From assembly GCA_021792315.1 (NCBI GenBank), contig JAJYUX010000038.1, positions 1 to 14,608 of the forward strand: a stretch of DNA of 14,608 bases. Direction: 5' to 3'. Origin of the DNA: an archaeon. Lineage in GTDB: Archaea > Thermoproteota > Nitrososphaeria > Nitrososphaerales > CADDZS01. Below are positions 6,614 through 13,930 of this stretch, in pieces. The first letter of the stretch is position 1. Each line of letters begins with the position of its first letter. The notes under the pieces were generated by a model that had not been told where the DNA came from, searched no databases, and worked only from the letters and a program-made list of their open reading frames with translations. The position numbers and the translations under genes are program-made.

Positions 6614-6865
6614 TTTATTTTCCCTAATAAAACATGTCAGTACAAGCTTGGCACAACCGATAATCTCACAGAACAGATTCAAAAGGTCTCGATCTCTACG
6701 AGCTTGAACCAAGGCGGACCTATTGGCTCTGGCTATGTTTCAATTTGAGAAACTGCGGTTGCTGAAGTTTCAAAAGCGATAGAAAATCATTAGGAAGATG
6801 TATTCCTAACTGAAGGAGTTTCAGTAGACAAGAAAATAGAACTACAAGAGAGACCAAGAGACTAA
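6614..6865 (+). pseudogene. Decayed reading frame with two internal stops
   Basis: One plus-strand frame from 6614 to TAA 6863-6865 reads as protein-like sequence interrupted by TGA at 6746-6748 and TAG at 6791-6793. The three parts include KLGTTDNLTEQIQKVSISTS and QGGPIGSGYVSI, then ETAVAEVSKAIENH, then EDVFLTEGVSVDKKIELQER. The codon pattern stays purine-first throughout, and all three parts are in the same frame, which is unlikely by chance. There is no ATG, and the left end runs into the promoter of the oppositely oriented VOC gene, so the 5' part is lost. The family is not recognised. It is best read as the 3' remnant of a dead gene. Confidence 0.5.
6625..6632 (-). promoter_or_regulatory. 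TATA box for the VOC gene at 6601
   Basis: TTTTATTA on the minus strand lies 24-31 bases before ATG 6601, at the spacing expected for leaderless archaeal transcription. It supports this ATG as the start. Confidence 0.5.
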
Positions 6866-7054
6866 GTCCTATAGTTATCGTCCATGGTCTTCTCCATCAA
6901 ACCTACCGATCGGCGCCTAACTAAGTGATTTGGTTCTCCTGCAAATTTCAAGAATGTAGAGGGACACAAGACTTCTACGAACAGATTGGCATTTTCAGCC
7001 GAATGTCTTCGTGAGCCAGACTTGAATCCCGAAAAGGTTTCTGCGCTAGATTCA

Positions 7055-7471
7055 TTATTCAAGCTTCAACTGGGGATTCCAAGCTACTTCCCACAAGTGC
7101 CCGTTGGGATCCTGAAAATAGCCAGCGTATCCTCCCCAGAAAGTGTTTTGTTGAGGTTTGACTATCTTTGCTCCCGCGTCTTCAGCCTGCCTCATCACAA
7201 CGTCAACTTCTTCCTTGTTTGTTACGTTGTGAGCGATGGTGAACTCTGTCGCGCTAGGCGAGTCTAAAGGTACCTTTGCATCCCAAGCGATATCTTTTCT
7301 TGGATAAAGAGCTAGTATGAGGCCACCTTTCAAATTGAAGAATACCACTGCGCCTCGTTCGAACTCCTTTCCAACAATCCCTTCAGTTTCCAAGCCAAGC
7401 CCTTTGTAGAATCTCATAGACTCCGCCAAGTCGTTAACACCAATTGTCAAAACGCTGATTCGAGGTTTCAT
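7055..7471 (-). CDS. VOC superfamily protein, bacterial-like
   Basis: This is a 138-aa glyoxalase-like protein from ATG 7471. The first half starts RISVLTIGVNDLAESMRFYK and contains GIVGKEFERGAVVFF and LILALYPR. The second half has FTIAHNVTNKEEVD, FWGGYAGYFQDPNGHLWEV and ends AWNP. From memory this closely follows a group common in bacteria, which suggests lateral transfer into the archaeon. H81 and E128 sit at usual ligand positions, but the first-half ligand (usually His near residue 5) is not seen, so metal binding may differ from classical glyoxalase. A clear TATA box and an 11-bp-spaced repeat lie upstream. It is not closely similar to the VOC protein at 6200-6601, so it is not a recent duplicate. 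Confidence 0.85.
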   Translation of the reverse strand: MKPRISVLTIGVNDLAESMRFYKGLGLETEGIVGKEFERGAVVFFNLKGGLILALYPRKDIAWDAKVPLDSPSATEFTIAHNVTNKEEVDVVMRQAEDAGAKIVKPQQNTFWGGYAGYFQDPNGHLWEVAWNPQLKLE

Positions 7472-7504
7472 GAATCTCCGATTGGAGCCAGGATTCTCCA
7501 AGCC

Positions 7505-7538
7505 TTATAATTCTAGTTACGATCACCCTTTGATCACC
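7505..7538 (-). promoter_or_regulatory. TATA box and 11-bp direct repeat
   Basis: AATTATAA on the minus strand (7505-7512) is a good TATA box, giving a leader of roughly 14 bases to ATG 7471. Just upstream, GATCACC occurs at 7521-7527 and 7532-7538, again with an 11-base period. The placement suits an activator site. Confidence 0.5.
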
Positions 7539-7733
7539 GAACATCAGGCACAATTCCCAGACATTTGTGCCTTCACATGCCGAACAATTTTTGGGGCCTG
7601 CTGCTGAAAATTATGACTCTAACTCGCAATTGCATTCCTTGAAGAAGACAATTCAATCACTTTTCTGAACAGCTGAGAAGTTCTCGGATATAGTAGCTCC
7701 ACATTAACTCGCAACCTCGATTACATATTTGAT

Positions 7734-9629
7734 TCAAGTAGGTATTCCGACCTTTCGACAAAACTCGCCAAACCGTTTGTCGGTTCGTAGTTCTTTGAAG
7801 ATAGGATCCGATTTTACCCAAGCTGGCCACGAGTGTGTCTCGGCCATCCTAAGCAGCGCATCCAAGGCAGCCTCGTTGTTGCCCAGAGCTGCATTAACAT
7901 AAAGACGGCCAATTAGCCTATTGGACTCGATTTTATCGTTCTCTATCAGTTTTAGAACGTCTTCAGCTTCCTTCCTCCTACCTGATAGCGCGTAGAGGAC
8001 TCCCTGGTTTAGGCGAATCAAGTGTTCTCCTGCATCGATGCGGAATCCTTCGTCCAAGATCGCCTGAGCTTTTTCAAAGTCTTTTCTGTAGCTATGAAGG
8101 TACGCGGAAACAAGATAGGACTTAGGGTTGTTTGGATGAAGTTGCTTCAACTTCTCGCTGGCAGCAAGCGAGTCATCCTCCCTTCCCGAGAGAAACAGAA
8201 TCTGCGCGAGATTGAATCGAGCCATAAACGACAACGGATCGAGATCTGTCGCTCTCGTGAATGCGGCCACTGCTTGTTCCAACTCTCCCATGGCAGTGTG
8301 GATCACCCCGAGTGAATTTTGAACATCCGCAAGGTTCGGATTGAGTTCTCCAGCCTTTCGCGCCTCTACTAGAGCTTCCCCAAATCTATCGAGAAGAATG
8401 TAAACGCTTGCCATGGCAGCGTGAGATTCTGCCCAGTCTGGCTCAAGTTCGAGTGCTCTTTGTGCAGCAGTTCGCGCCTTTTCAGTATCAATAGTGAATT
8501 CTTCGAAATTTGTCAAGCCCATCCATGCATAGGCAAGACTGGCGTAAGCCCTGGCGAAGTTGTCGTCTCTGGAGATAGCGCCATCGAGCAGCTTTACAGC
8601 TTCTCTCAGTCCGTCCATCGTCTCCTCGTGGATAAGCTGGACTGCCTTCAGGTACATAGTATAAGCAATAACATCGTCAGTGTCCTTGTTGTGGTATGAC
8701 AGCAGTTTCACTTTGAGAGAGCGGGCGACGCTTTCTGCAATCTCGCTTTGGACAGCGAAGATGTCGCCAAGGTCCCTGTCGAACTTCTCAGCCCAGAGGT
8801 GACCCTCGGTGCTGCAATCGATTAGCTGGGCGGTCACTCGTATCCTGTTTCCTGCCTTTCGAACGCTACCTTCGAGCAGTACTCCTGTAGCGAGCTCATG
8901 CCCTATTTGGGTGATGCTCTTTTGCGTTCGTTTATAGTTCATGATAGAAGTCCTCGCAATCACTTCCAGACCCTTCAGCTCTGAAAGCCTTGTAATCATC
9001 TCTTCTGTCAGGCCGTCGGAAAAAAACTCGTCATTTGGATCTGGGCTGATGTTGATGAAAGGTAGTACTGCGAGCCTCTTCTTGTTTAGATCTTGTTGGG
9101 GCAATGTACTCTCCCATGGCATCACCACTTTGTACACCTCTACAGGTGAGTCGACGTTCTTCAGTTTCCTCAAACCGACGAGAGCTACGTGCTCTTCAAA
9201 TTTGTTGTGAACCTGGTCGTAGACCTGCCGTGTTATTGAGATCCCGCCGTCGTCTGCTAGAGGCTCGATGCGAGAAGCGATGTTTACTGCGTCTCCCGAA
9301 ATGTCCCCATTTGAATCTACGACATCTCCAAGATGTATTCCTTCCCTCAAGTGAATTTTCTCGTCATTAGGTGTTGAGAAATTGAACTCTCTAATCGCTA
9401 CCTGGATGTCGTAAGAGCATTTGATGGCTTCAAGCGCGCTTGGGAACTCGATTAGAAATGCGTCTCCCATGGTCTTGACTTCCCTCCCGTTGTGTTTTTT
9501 GAGGATTGGTCTGATCAGGTTTCTCTGCTGCTCCACAAGAGCCAGGGAGAGAGACTCGTTTTTCTGACCCAGTGCAGTGTAGCCCACCATGTCGGTGAAC
9601 ATTATCGCTGCGAGTCTTCTGTTGCCCAA
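7734..9629 (-). CDS. Class III adenylate/guanylate cyclase with TPRs
   Basis: This is a 631-aa protein predicted to make a cyclic nucleotide. Residues 1-170 form the class III cyclase domain: metal-binding D13 (MFTDMVGYT) and D56 (KTMGDAF), K52 at a base-recognition position, and N116 with R120 in NIASR as transition-state residues. Residues 185-310 form a FlgO/TolB-like domain (RLAVLPFINISPDPNDEFF, then GSVRKAGNRIRVTAQLID). The rest, about 320-610, is a series of TPR-like helices (for example ALELEPDWAESH, AGELNPNLADVQNSLG, ATDLDPLSFMARFNLA). There is no membrane segment. TTG 9629 is the start, because TGA closes the frame upstream and a TATA-like GATTTAATC lies at -28 to -36. The architecture is frequent in bacteria and some soil archaea. 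The cyclase residues are complete, so it should be active. Confidence 0.9.
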   Translation of the reverse strand: MGNRRLAAIMFTDMVGYTALGQKNESLSLALVEQQRNLIRPILKKHNGREVKTMGDAFLIEFPSALEAIKCSYDIQVAIREFNFSTPNDEKIHLREGIHLGDVVDSNGDISGDAVNIASRIEPLADDGGISITRQVYDQVHNKFEEHVALVGLRKLKNVDSPVEVYKVVMPWESTLPQQDLNKKRLAVLPFINISPDPNDEFFSDGLTEEMITRLSELKGLEVIARTSIMNYKRTQKSITQIGHELATGVLLEGSVRKAGNRIRVTAQLIDCSTEGHLWAEKFDRDLGDIFAVQSEIAESVARSLKVKLLSYHNKDTDDVIAYTMYLKAVQLIHEETMDGLREAVKLLDGAISRDDNFARAYASLAYAWMGLTNFEEFTIDTEKARTAAQRALELEPDWAESHAAMASVYILLDRFGEALVEARKAGELNPNLADVQNSLGVIHTAMGELEQAVAAFTRATDLDPLSFMARFNLAQILFLSGREDDSLAASEKLKQLHPNNPKSYLVSAYLHSYRKDFEKAQAILDEGFRIDAGEHLIRLNQGVLYALSGRRKEAEDVLKLIENDKIESNRLIGRLYVNAALGNNEAALDALLRMAETHSWPAWVKSDPIFKELRTDKRFGEFCRKVGIPT

Positions 9630-9656
9630 GGTAGTTCTTCATGGGTTTGAAGGATT

Positions 9657-9665
9657 GATTAAATC
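9657..9665 (-). promoter_or_regulatory. TATA-like box for the cyclase gene
   Basis: GATTTAATC on the minus strand lies 28-36 bases before TTG 9629, leaving only a few bases of leader. It supports the TTG start. Confidence 0.45.
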
Positions 9666-9855
9666 ATTTCCGGGAGTTGGCCGCTCTCCCTTCAGTCTTT
9701 TGCCCTTCTTCTCTTTTGGAGGTGGATCCCTTCAAGAGTCACAAAATCTCCAGGACTATCTGCAAGAAATCTGATCCGCAACAATTTGTCATAAATTGCT
9801 CAGTCACTCCAATCCTCCGCTAGCCGACATGCATCCTAGAAAAAAGTCTCGCTTT

Positions 9856-9998
9856 CTAGCGCTCATCGATCGTTACTGCGATTAGATCACCATCTTTCAT
9901 TTCCACTATTACTGGTTCGTCCTCAATGCCTCGAGCCAACCTTACACTCTTCTACGTTCAATTTCTAGAAGTTGGAGCGTCTCTTGTTTGGCCGACAT
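9856..9998 (-). pseudogene. 47-aa gene with a one-base frameshift
   Basis: ATG 9998 begins MSAKQETLQLLEIERRRV and runs into TAA at 9942-9944. Stepping back one base gives VRLARGIEDEPVIV and then EMKDGDLIAVTIDER before TAG 9856. The whole interval is 143 bases, one short of 48 codons, so a single lost base (GTGGTAAGG to GTGTAAGG) would restore a 47-residue acidic protein. A CTTAAAG box at 10021-10027 lies 23-29 bases before the ATG, as expected for a leaderless gene. Both halves read as convincing protein. No family is recognised. It may be a real mutation, a sequence error or, less likely, programmed frameshifting. Confidence 0.6.
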
Positions 9999-10020
9999 AC
10001 TGAAGAATAGAATATCTTGG

Positions 10021-10027
10021 CTTTAAG
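10021..10027 (-). promoter_or_regulatory. TATA box for the 47-aa gene
   Basis: CTTAAAG on the minus strand lies 23-29 bases upstream of ATG 9998. An intact promoter suggests that the frameshift below it is recent or an error. Confidence 0.45.
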
Positions 10028-10113
10028 GAAAAATTCAGATCATTGTAGGGCTTCAGCTAATAGATTAGTAGATTGTTCCTCCGTTCGAAATAATCCAATT
10101 TCTGTGCCGAGAT

Positions 10114-10281
10114 ATGGAAGAGTGTAAACAGATGATGACCCAGAAAGGATTGAAAACTAGGATTGTGTCAGAGAAGAATACTCGCTCGACAAGAAAAATC
10201 CTATTCTTAGTAGATATACTCCGATTCGGCAGTTTTCACTTCCGTTGCCCTTTGCTGAAAATTGTGGAGCCTCTCCTATAG
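10114..10281 (+). CDS. Possible 55-aa protein
   Basis: ATG 10114 opens a 55-codon frame ending in TAG 10279-10281. The peptide is basic (MEECKQMMTQKGLKTRIVSE, then TRKILFLVDILRFGSFHF). AAATAAT at about 10089-10095 is a possible TATA box. The gene would fill an otherwise empty gap (9999-10330), divergent from the 47-aa gene and convergent with the membrane gene at 10331. No family is recognised and codon evidence is weak. Confidence 0.3.
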   Translation: MEECKQMMTQKGLKTRIVSEKNTRSTRKILFLVDILRFGSFHFRCPLLKIVEPLL

Positions 10282-10330
10282 AATTTCTGGCTCTTTCTTG
10301 AAATACTTGGCATGGAGTTGTGAGGTTCTG

Positions 10331-10669
10331 TCAACTCATCGATTGTTCAAGCTCAAATTTCTCGGAGTTAATTTTCGGTTGATTTTCTCGCTTCCCAGAA
10401 AATGTTTTCTTTCGTCTCTCGAAGATAGCGAGTACTCCTACTATGACGGTAAATATCAAAAGAACAAAGGTAACAAGATCGAAAAAGGCAATGGTTTGAT
10501 GAATGAAACACGGTGTTGTCCATAGGAAAACATCAGGGGAGAGAAAACCCGTAATCGCTGGGCACATATATATTCCCGTGGGAATCGGAATCGATCTGAG
10601 ATACAGATCAAACAGGAGAATTGCTACATCAGCCACAAGAAAGCCAATGAACAGTCTTCTGTACTTCAT
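10331..10669 (-). CDS. Two-helix membrane protein, pair 1
   Basis: This is a 112-aa protein with one helix at about 5-24 (LFIGFLVADVAILLFDLYL), an outer loop of about 34 residues holding C36 and C54, which could form a disulfide, a second helix at about 59-85 (FFDLVTFVLLIFTVIVGVLA), and a charged inside tail starting ERRKK. The basic N terminus (MKYRR) and tail agree with both ends being cytoplasmic. The start is ATG 10669. It is divergent from the one-helix gene at 10932, 262 bases away. The layout (short N terminus, helix, loop with two Cys, helix, basic tail) is the same as in the protein at 12765-13106. No known family is recognised. Confidence 0.7.
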   Translation of the reverse strand: MKYRRLFIGFLVADVAILLFDLYLRSIPIPTGIYMCPAITGFLSPDVFLWTTPCFIHQTIAFFDLVTFVLLIFTVIVGVLAIFERRKKTFSGKRENQPKINSEKFELEQSMS

Positions 10670-10900
10670 GTTGCCTAGCGCCGATATACCATCAAAACGA
10701 TTTACGCTTTATTACAATCCCGGATTGAGTGTTAGATTGGGAAGTTGCAAAGAATAGTCTATGAAGGATATGATCAAAACGAACACGGCTCTGTACCGCC
10801 TCATAGTAGTCGAAAAACAATCTCGGAAGCACAAAAGTGCTGGAATCGCTATCCCATGAAAGGACAAATCTAAGGGCTACTCAATTCGTAACGAGGAAAG

Positions 10901-10906
10901 TATAAA
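10901..10906 (+). promoter_or_regulatory. TATA box for the 10932 gene
   Basis: TATAAA preceded by purine-rich GGAAAG, a plausible BRE, lies 20-25 bases before ATG 10926 and 26-31 before ATG 10932. This is the clearest leaderless promoter in the window. Confidence 0.65.
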
Positions 10907-10931
10907 TCAAGATCTGAACAACAACATGCTG

Positions 10932-11180
10932 ATGAATGGCATCGCAAAGCTTGCAATCGTGATTGTGATTCTAGCAGTATTGATTGCCTTCTTTATTCCT
11001 GATCCCGACCTTATGGCTCTACCGACAGGATTTTGCGGCCTGTATGGTACCACCACCCTTCAATGTTCGCACTCCACCTATTATTCTATAACATGCTGGT
11101 ATTTTGGATTTGGAACTTATTCTATCGGCGGACACTACTTTCTAGTGTTGGGTCGGGCAAATATAATTCAGATTTTCTGA
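10932..11180 (+). CDS. Small membrane-anchored protein A
   Basis: This is an 82-aa protein from ATG 10932; ATG 10926 would add two residues. One helix (KLAIVIVILAVLIAFFI) near the N terminus anchors it or serves as an uncleaved signal, followed by an outer segment of about 60 residues rich in Y, T, G and C (TGFCGLYGTTTLQCSHSTYY, then CWYFGFGTYSIGGHYFLVL). ATG 10932 is preferred because the protein then aligns from its first residue (MNGIAKLAIV) with protein B at 13233 (MNRRTKIVVG). The two share Cys-x3-GFG-(D)-TY-S/T-I-G/S-G near the C terminus. The gene is divergent from the two-helix gene at 10331-10669. No family is recognised. Exported and probably disulfide-bonded are inferences. Confidence 0.7.
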   Translation: MNGIAKLAIVIVILAVLIAFFIPDPDLMALPTGFCGLYGTTTLQCSHSTYYSITCWYFGFGTYSIGGHYFLVLGRANIIQIF

Positions 11181-11369
11181 CTTCTATCACCATGAGTTAA
11201 AACAGAACCTGAGCGAATTAGAATCGGATTTAGAAATCCCTGTAAACAAATTCTCACTCTAACTATTGCTTTTGCTGTGAATAGCTGCTCTTGTTTTTAC
11301 TCTGGAATTCAAGACATCAGACCGGCACGCTTCGACTCTCCGCTACGCGCCTGTTCTGAACGGTAGAAC

Positions 11370-11375
11370 TATAAC
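11370..11375 (+). promoter_or_regulatory. TATA box for the 11403 gene
   Basis: TATAAC lies 28-33 bases before ATG 11403, which supports this ATG over TTG 11397. The gap 11181-11369 holds only a 14-bp inverted repeat, GGATTT-AG-AAATCC (11226-11239), and no gene. Confidence 0.5.
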
Positions 11376-11402
11376 TAGTCACGTTCACCGCACCCATTGA
11401 TC

Positions 11403-12599
11403 ATGGACAGCACTGTGAAGACACCCGTATGCACAGCTTTAGCCGTGACAATCCTATTTGGAACGTTAGGATTCTTTTCCCCGTTTGTTTCAGCCCAGAC
11501 TCAACCTACAGGGCCAGTCGCTCGTCCGAGTTGCGGCTGGGATAGTCCGTCGAACGCAACGGAGATAGTGGCAAGCTCGCCAGCGGGATCCATAGCGCTA
11601 AGCGTTGGTGCTCCTTCTTGGGAATACGCTTGTTTTTCCTATGGCGGGCCAAATGGTTCAACCGTCGGTATTTCGTTTGTGTCCTACGAAGTTTTCCCCA
11701 TCACAATCCACGCTCAACCGAATACGACGATAAATCTTCAAACTGGATCAGCGAACCCTTCTCCCCAGCAGGTTGCGCAAGGAATCCACAACAACACAAT
11801 CTGGACGTGGTTCAATCCTGATTCTGTAATCACCAATTCGAGTGGGCTTGCCGTGAGCAACATGACGCTGGCGGGAGCCGTGATGCCGTTCGTGCCTAAT
11901 GACTTCGGGAATGTCAGCTTGCCCATAACTGGTACGATGCCATCTGGACTCAGCGCTACGGCAGGTCTTCCAATAGATTTTGTGGGTAGTCCTGGCGGAA
12001 ATCTCCTGATACTGAACTCGCCGAGCCCTATCGCTTTTGGTTCTGGAGTCGGCGGTGAGGCCGGTGCTCCTTCCCAATCGCTCTTCGGAGTTGTCTACAG
12101 CCCGACCGGTGCAAATTCTTCGGAGATTCAAGCGAGCTTCAAAGTACTCGGTACTTATGAAAATGGCAAAGTGGGTCCGATGCCTTCCGGCATAACGGTT
12201 TCGTTTCCTCAGTCGAGCTTTGTGTTGCAACCCAACTCTGTAATGTATTTCGCTGTGGCAGAGAGTAATGACATGAAGCTCTCCAATACGACCATTGCTG
12301 CAAACTACACCTTGGCGATTCAGGAAAATATTGGAAATGCTACCTATGTTGTCCCGATGACAATCACCATATCTCTCTGGCAGACACTCGGTGGAGGACT
12401 TGGCGTGGATAGCGGTCTAGCTTCCACGGTACAGAAGAATGCATTCGCATCAATCAATATTGTTGGAGGATGGGTTGGGGTGTTGCTAGTTTCAACAGTG
12501 GCAATCATCGCAGTTACCGCGGCAGCGGCGCTTGTTTGGAGAAGAAAATTGGAACAACAAAGTAAGGAAGAGACCTCAGTCACTACCGATGTCACCTGA
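11403..12599 (+). CDS. Sequon-rich anchored surface protein
   Basis: This is a 398-aa exported protein. A signal peptide covers residues 1-31 (hydrophobic core ALAVTILFGTLGFF, likely cleavage VSA/QTQ). The body is rich in S, T, G, N and P and carries about eleven N-X-S/T sequons (NAT, NGS, NTT, NNT, NSS, NMT, NVS and others), as in glycosylated archaeal surface proteins. Two Cys near the start (PSCGWD and YACFSYGG) may pair. A single helix at about 355-379 (GVLLVSTVAIIAVTAAAALV) followed by WRRK and a polar tail anchors it, tail inside. The start is ATG 11403. No enzymatic domain is recognised. It lies between the two pairs of small membrane proteins and may be displayed with them. Confidence 0.85.
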   Translation: MDSTVKTPVCTALAVTILFGTLGFFSPFVSAQTQPTGPVARPSCGWDSPSNATEIVASSPAGSIALSVGAPSWEYACFSYGGPNGSTVGISFVSYEVFPITIHAQPNTTINLQTGSANPSPQQVAQGIHNNTIWTWFNPDSVITNSSGLAVSNMTLAGAVMPFVPNDFGNVSLPITGTMPSGLSATAGLPIDFVGSPGGNLLILNSPSPIAFGSGVGGEAGAPSQSLFGVVYSPTGANSSEIQASFKVLGTYENGKVGPMPSGITVSFPQSSFVLQPNSVMYFAVAESNDMKLSNTTIAANYTLAIQENIGNATYVVPMTITISLWQTLGGGLGVDSGLASTVQKNAFASINIVGGWVGVLLVSTVAIIAVTAAAALVWRRKLEQQSKEETSVTTDVT

Positions 12600-12764
12600 A
12601 GTAAGGTCGATTTCGAAGTCCATGAAATATGCCTGAATTTCGTTGCAGAGCTTGTTCTATTGTTTCTGAGTAATCTATGAAGAGTCCAAGAATACCCCGT
12701 GCCCAAACAGACGAGATTAAAGACTATTTGCTTTGTCGGTGAGTTCCTATACGGATGAATTTCT

Positions 12765-13106
12765 TTATGACGCGATTTTCTGATTTGTTTCTCTTGTGAT
12801 AATAGCTTCCCCAAACTTCTTTGATTGCTTCAAAACCTGTCTAGCTGTAAGAGTAAGACCGGCTGCACCGCCAATTGCGGTCAGAACCCATCCCGCGACA
12901 GGTGGATCTGTGATATTGAGGAGAACGTTGCTGCAATTGATAGGCTCCCGCAACCAGAGAACGGAATGCCCGAAGCAGTAGCTGTAGATTTGAGAGCTTG
13001 CATGATAAATCCAGTAAGCTCCTGCGGCTGTCATCGCTCCGAAAAGAAAGGCTAGCAGACGGTTTGAGTACCGAATTCTGAATTCGATTGTGATTACAAC
13101 GAACAA
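12765..13106 (-). CDS. Two-helix membrane protein, pair 2
   Basis: This is a 113-aa protein. Helix 1 is at about 17-34 (RLLAFLFGAMTAAGAYWIY), the outer loop carries C44 and C58 and sequons at N57 and N64, helix 2 is at about 70-88 (AGWVLTAIGGAAGLTLTA), and the basic tail includes KQSKKFGE. The order of parts matches the protein at 10331-10669, though clear residue identity is low. TTG 13106 is the only start before the first helix; no ATG precedes it in frame. The gene is divergent from protein B, with 126 bases between starts, and its 3' end faces the surface-protein gene. A near-start dyad, CGAATTC-T-GAATTCG (13072-13086), lies within the coding region. Confidence 0.65.
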   Translation of the reverse strand: MFVVITIEFRIRYSNRLLAFLFGAMTAAGAYWIYHASSQIYSYCFGHSVLWLREPINCSNVLLNITDPPVAGWVLTAIGGAAGLTLTARQVLKQSKKFGEAIITRETNQKIAS

Positions 13107-13232
13107 TTAAGCGTTCTTTCTTCGCGGTATTACTCTCCCATGGCCCCACAACACTCTTACCAAAGTTGGCAAAAGTGGCAATCTCAATGGTAGTCTTAAT
13201 AGATACTATGTTCATGAAAAGTTGGTATTGTG

Positions 13233-13475
13233 ATGAATCGGCGAACCAAGATTGTCGTCGGCTGCCTAGCCATATTGGCAGTTGGCTTTTTCCTCTTTGC
13301 ACCTGTGCTCTACTGGTTCGGATATTATCCTCCGCTTCCCTATCAGAACGCTCCACACTACTCCGTCTACAGATCTCTGGCTTGCGCGACCATCGGTTTT
13401 GGAGATACGTACACTATTTCCGGATTGCACCTCACCTGCAACGCCCCAGTAATTCCTCAAGCAATTGGATATTGA
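13233..13475 (+). CDS. Small membrane-anchored protein B
   Basis: This is an 80-aa protein from ATG 13233; GTG 13230 is an alternative. The N terminus is basic (MNRRTK) and followed by one helix (IVVGCLAILAVGFFLFAPVL), then an aromatic and proline-rich outer segment (YWFGYYPPLPYQNAPHYSVY) and the C-terminal motif ACATIGFGDTYTISGLHL with a last Cys. That motif aligns with CWYFGFG-TYSIGGHYF of protein A at 10932, and both genes stand divergent to a two-helix gene, so the loci look like diverged copies. CTTAATAG (about 13191-13198) is a possible TATA box. A longer frame on the same strand overlaps it (13166-13543) but lacks this similarity. Function is unknown. Confidence 0.65.
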   Translation: MNRRTKIVVGCLAILAVGFFLFAPVLYWFGYYPPLPYQNAPHYSVYRSLACATIGFGDTYTISGLHLTCNAPVIPQAIGY

Positions 13476-13544
13476 GAATAGCTAAGCTCAAAGGTGGAGT
13501 GGTGCCGTCAAACTTGGACCTCTCTGGACACGAATTCCTGTGAA

Positions 13545-13868
13545 CTAGGACCCAAATAGGACGCGTATGATTCTTTTGTTGATCTGAGTCCGGCGACTCT
13601 CAAAGAATGCGAACGCTATGCCAGCGAACAGAAGACCAATTCCGATATAATTCACGAGATAACTTACCGAGAGTGTTGTTGATGTGGTTGAGCCCCAAAC
13701 AACCGAGGTGGGCAAGTGCCAGAGAGGATAAAAATTGTAGCTGCTTACCCCATTGTTGGTTAAGACATAGTCTGTTCCGAAAAGAAGTGCAATAGAACCT
13801 GCTAGGAGTAGACCGCACGAAATGAAGAGGTTTAGGATCGATCTCCTTTCGGTCATGTTTGACCACAT
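13545..13868 (-). CDS. Two-helix membrane protein, third copy
   Basis: This is a 107-aa protein from ATG 13868. Helix 1 follows a basic start (MTERRSILN, then LFISCGLLLAGSIALLFG), an outer loop of about 35 residues has aromatic and Thr/Ser residues but no Cys (FYPLWHLPTSVVWGSTTSTT), helix 2 is NYIGIGLLFAGIAFAFF, and the tail is basic (ESRRTQINKR). It has the same plan as the proteins at 10331 and 12765. ATG 13889 overlaps a TATA-like CTTAAAT (13888-13896), so 13868 or 13856 is the more likely start. It converges with protein B (69 bases between stops) and lies 62 bases downstream of the partial surface-protein gene on the same strand. Confidence 0.65.
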   Translation of the reverse strand: MWSNMTERRSILNLFISCGLLLAGSIALLFGTDYVLTNNGVSSYNFYPLWHLPTSVVWGSTTSTTLSVSYLVNYIGIGLLFAGIAFAFFESRRTQINKRIIRVLFGS

Positions 13869-13887
13869 TATTTCATGCCATGTTAGC

Positions 13888-13896
13888 ATTTAAGAA
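13888..13896 (-). promoter_or_regulatory. TATA box for the 13868 gene
   Basis: TTCTTAAAT on the minus strand lies 20-28 bases before ATG 13868. It separates this gene from the upstream surface-protein gene and favours a downstream start. Confidence 0.45.
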
Positions 13897-13930
13897 TAAT
13901 CAATTGGGTCCAAGAATGTTTTTGTTCAAA

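Noticed and set aside
4563..6865. UGA reassigned to an amino acid (for example Gly)
   Set aside because: TGA falls at a Gly position in the carbonic anhydrase, but the 631-codon cyclase and other long genes contain no in-frame TGA, and several genes end in TGA. The standard code fits better.
6862..7062. 66-aa minus-strand frame after the second VOC gene
   Set aside because: It starts at TTG overlapping the VOC stop, has no recognisable domain, and the plus strand is equally open there. The evidence is too weak for a gene.
13166..13543. 125-aa plus-strand frame overlapping protein B
   Set aside because: Protein B in the other frame has a proper helix and motif similarity to protein A; the longer frame has neither.
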